A stretch of DNA of 64,000 bases. It comes from Leucobacter sp. cx-42. Its GTDB lineage: Bacteria > Actinomycetota > Actinomycetes > Actinomycetales > Microbacteriaceae. The translations under genes and the position numbers were made by a program. Location: NCBI RefSeq assembly GCF_014529985.1, contig NZ_JACVMU010000010.1:62001-126000 (forward strand), given 5' to 3'. Numbering within the stretch: the first letter of the stretch is position 1; each line of letters opens with the position of its first letter. The notes under the pieces are model-generated. The model was not told the origin of the DNA, ran no database searches, and saw only the letters and a list, made by a program, of their open reading frames with translations. Positions 63,556 to 64,000 of the stretch are shown here, in pieces.

Positions 63556-63929
63556 CCTCGCGTGTAAAACGTAGATGTGTCTACGCCCAAAAATGCGCGC
63601 ACCTGTCCCCACAGGACGCACAATGTTCAGCTAAGTCTTTCATGCGCATAGAAAATGCACAAGTGTTGATAAATATAGCCGCGGGAAACCTTTCAGGGAA
63701 AACACCTCCCCTCCCCCCCCAGTTATCAAACCTGATCAGGGATTTTAGTAGCACCCGCCGCAATTCAGAGAGTTCAAATTGAGCATAAAAAAAGGGGGCC
63801 CGCCCCCTAGCCCCTCCCCCTACAACAGGAAAAGAAACCAGGGAACGAACCCCCAATAAAACAGTGAAAGGGAAACAACACGCTTGCACTCATTGCAAAC
63901 CGTTGCTCCCCTCTCACCCACCAAAAGGT
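63556..63929. other. AT-richer intergenic region between rRNA operon and adhesin
   Basis: There is no gene in about 374 bp. It contains the rRNA terminator at 63793-63808, several C- or G-homopolymer runs (CCCCCCCC near 63713), and presumably the adhesin promoter. A TTTCATGCGCATAGAAA palindrome-like stretch at about 63638-63654 resembles the inner part of the repeat at 47783. Confidence 0.55.
63793..63808 (-). terminator. Likely rRNA operon terminator
   Basis: AGGGGG-CCCG-CCCCCT, followed leftward by TTTTTTTATGC. It lies about 120 nt past the 5S 3' end. Confidence 0.75.
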
Positions 63930-64000
63930 GTCCGGCGGTGACCTACTCTCCCACACCCTCCCGAGTGCAGTACCATCGGCGCTGTCAGTCTTAGCTTCCG
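63930..64000 (-). rRNA. rrf: 5S ribosomal RNA, partial (3' part)
   Basis: The minus strand reads the conserved 3' portion of bacterial 5S: CGGAAGCTAAG, CGCCGATGGTACTGC, GTGGGAGAGTAGGTC, ending near GCCGGA. The 5' half and the rest of the rRNA operon lie beyond the window. The exact 3' end may be 63929-63931. Confidence 0.93.

Overview
The window is high-GC actinobacterial DNA, most likely from a Microbacteriaceae member such as Leucobacter or a close relative (inference; I could not search a database). Supporting signs are NucS, a BioQ/BioYMN biotin locus with TGAAC-N3-GTTCA operators, a HspR-type HAIR operator before clpB, GTG/TTG starts, ECF sigma biology and LPxTG/LAxTG surface anchors. 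The right edge runs into an rRNA operon (3' part of 5S, minus strand); the left edge cuts a LuxR-type regulator.

Layout. 1-2.3 kb: C-terminal part of a LAL/LuxR regulator. 2.3-9.5 kb: a leftward operon encoding a giant beta-helix exported protein, three small proteins with 'alternate' SipW-type signal peptides, a SipW-like (Ser/His) signal peptidase with a coiled-coil tail, and a membrane-anchored exported protein; it looks like a complete surface-fibre assembly locus. 9.8-11.5 kb: an LRR protein with an LANTG sorting signal. 11.8-13.5 kb: three small membrane/DUF2510-type proteins. 13.5-18.8 kb: a 1066-residue LALTG adhesin divergent from an ECF sigma factor fused to an anti-sigma (ZAS) zinc motif, membrane segments and an exported C-terminal domain. 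19.0-19.5 kb: two identical tRNA-Thr/tRNA-Met pairs. 19.7-29.2 kb: threonine aldolase, a drug MFS pump, an amino-acid ABC importer, a cupin, and a 986-residue fusion of an S-adenosylhomocysteine hydrolase-like domain with an amidohydrolase/deaminase. 29.3-41.6 kb: clpB (no N-domain) with its HAIR site, MFS, thiolase, a MerR-TipAS regulator, a lower-GC pair of unknown genes, an M13 peptidase, MATE and nucS. 42-45.4 kb: bioQ-bioYMN and an SseB-like protein. 45.4-58.7 kb: small housekeeping genes, tagD, a second amino-acid ABC importer, pdxS, a GntR-ABC (Ytr-like) operon, LysE, VIT1-like and M15 peptidase genes. 58.8-63.5 kb: a 1556-residue LPNTG adhesin with SpaA and SdrD-B repeats, paralogous in its N-terminal two thirds to the 13.5-kb adhesin.

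How it fits together. The dominant theme is the cell surface: one SipW-type fibre operon, three predicted sortase substrates (no sortase in the window), a membrane-tethered sigma factor beside an adhesin, and a D,D-carboxypeptidase-like enzyme. Metabolic genes are dispersed and mostly ordinary. The most unusual enzyme is the hydrolase-deaminase fusion, whose two domains would fit a deaminating (S-inosylhomocysteine) route of SAM by-product recycling. Many gene ends carry strong, often bidirectional hairpin terminators, and several intergenic regions hold palindromic or diverged repeats that no gene explains.
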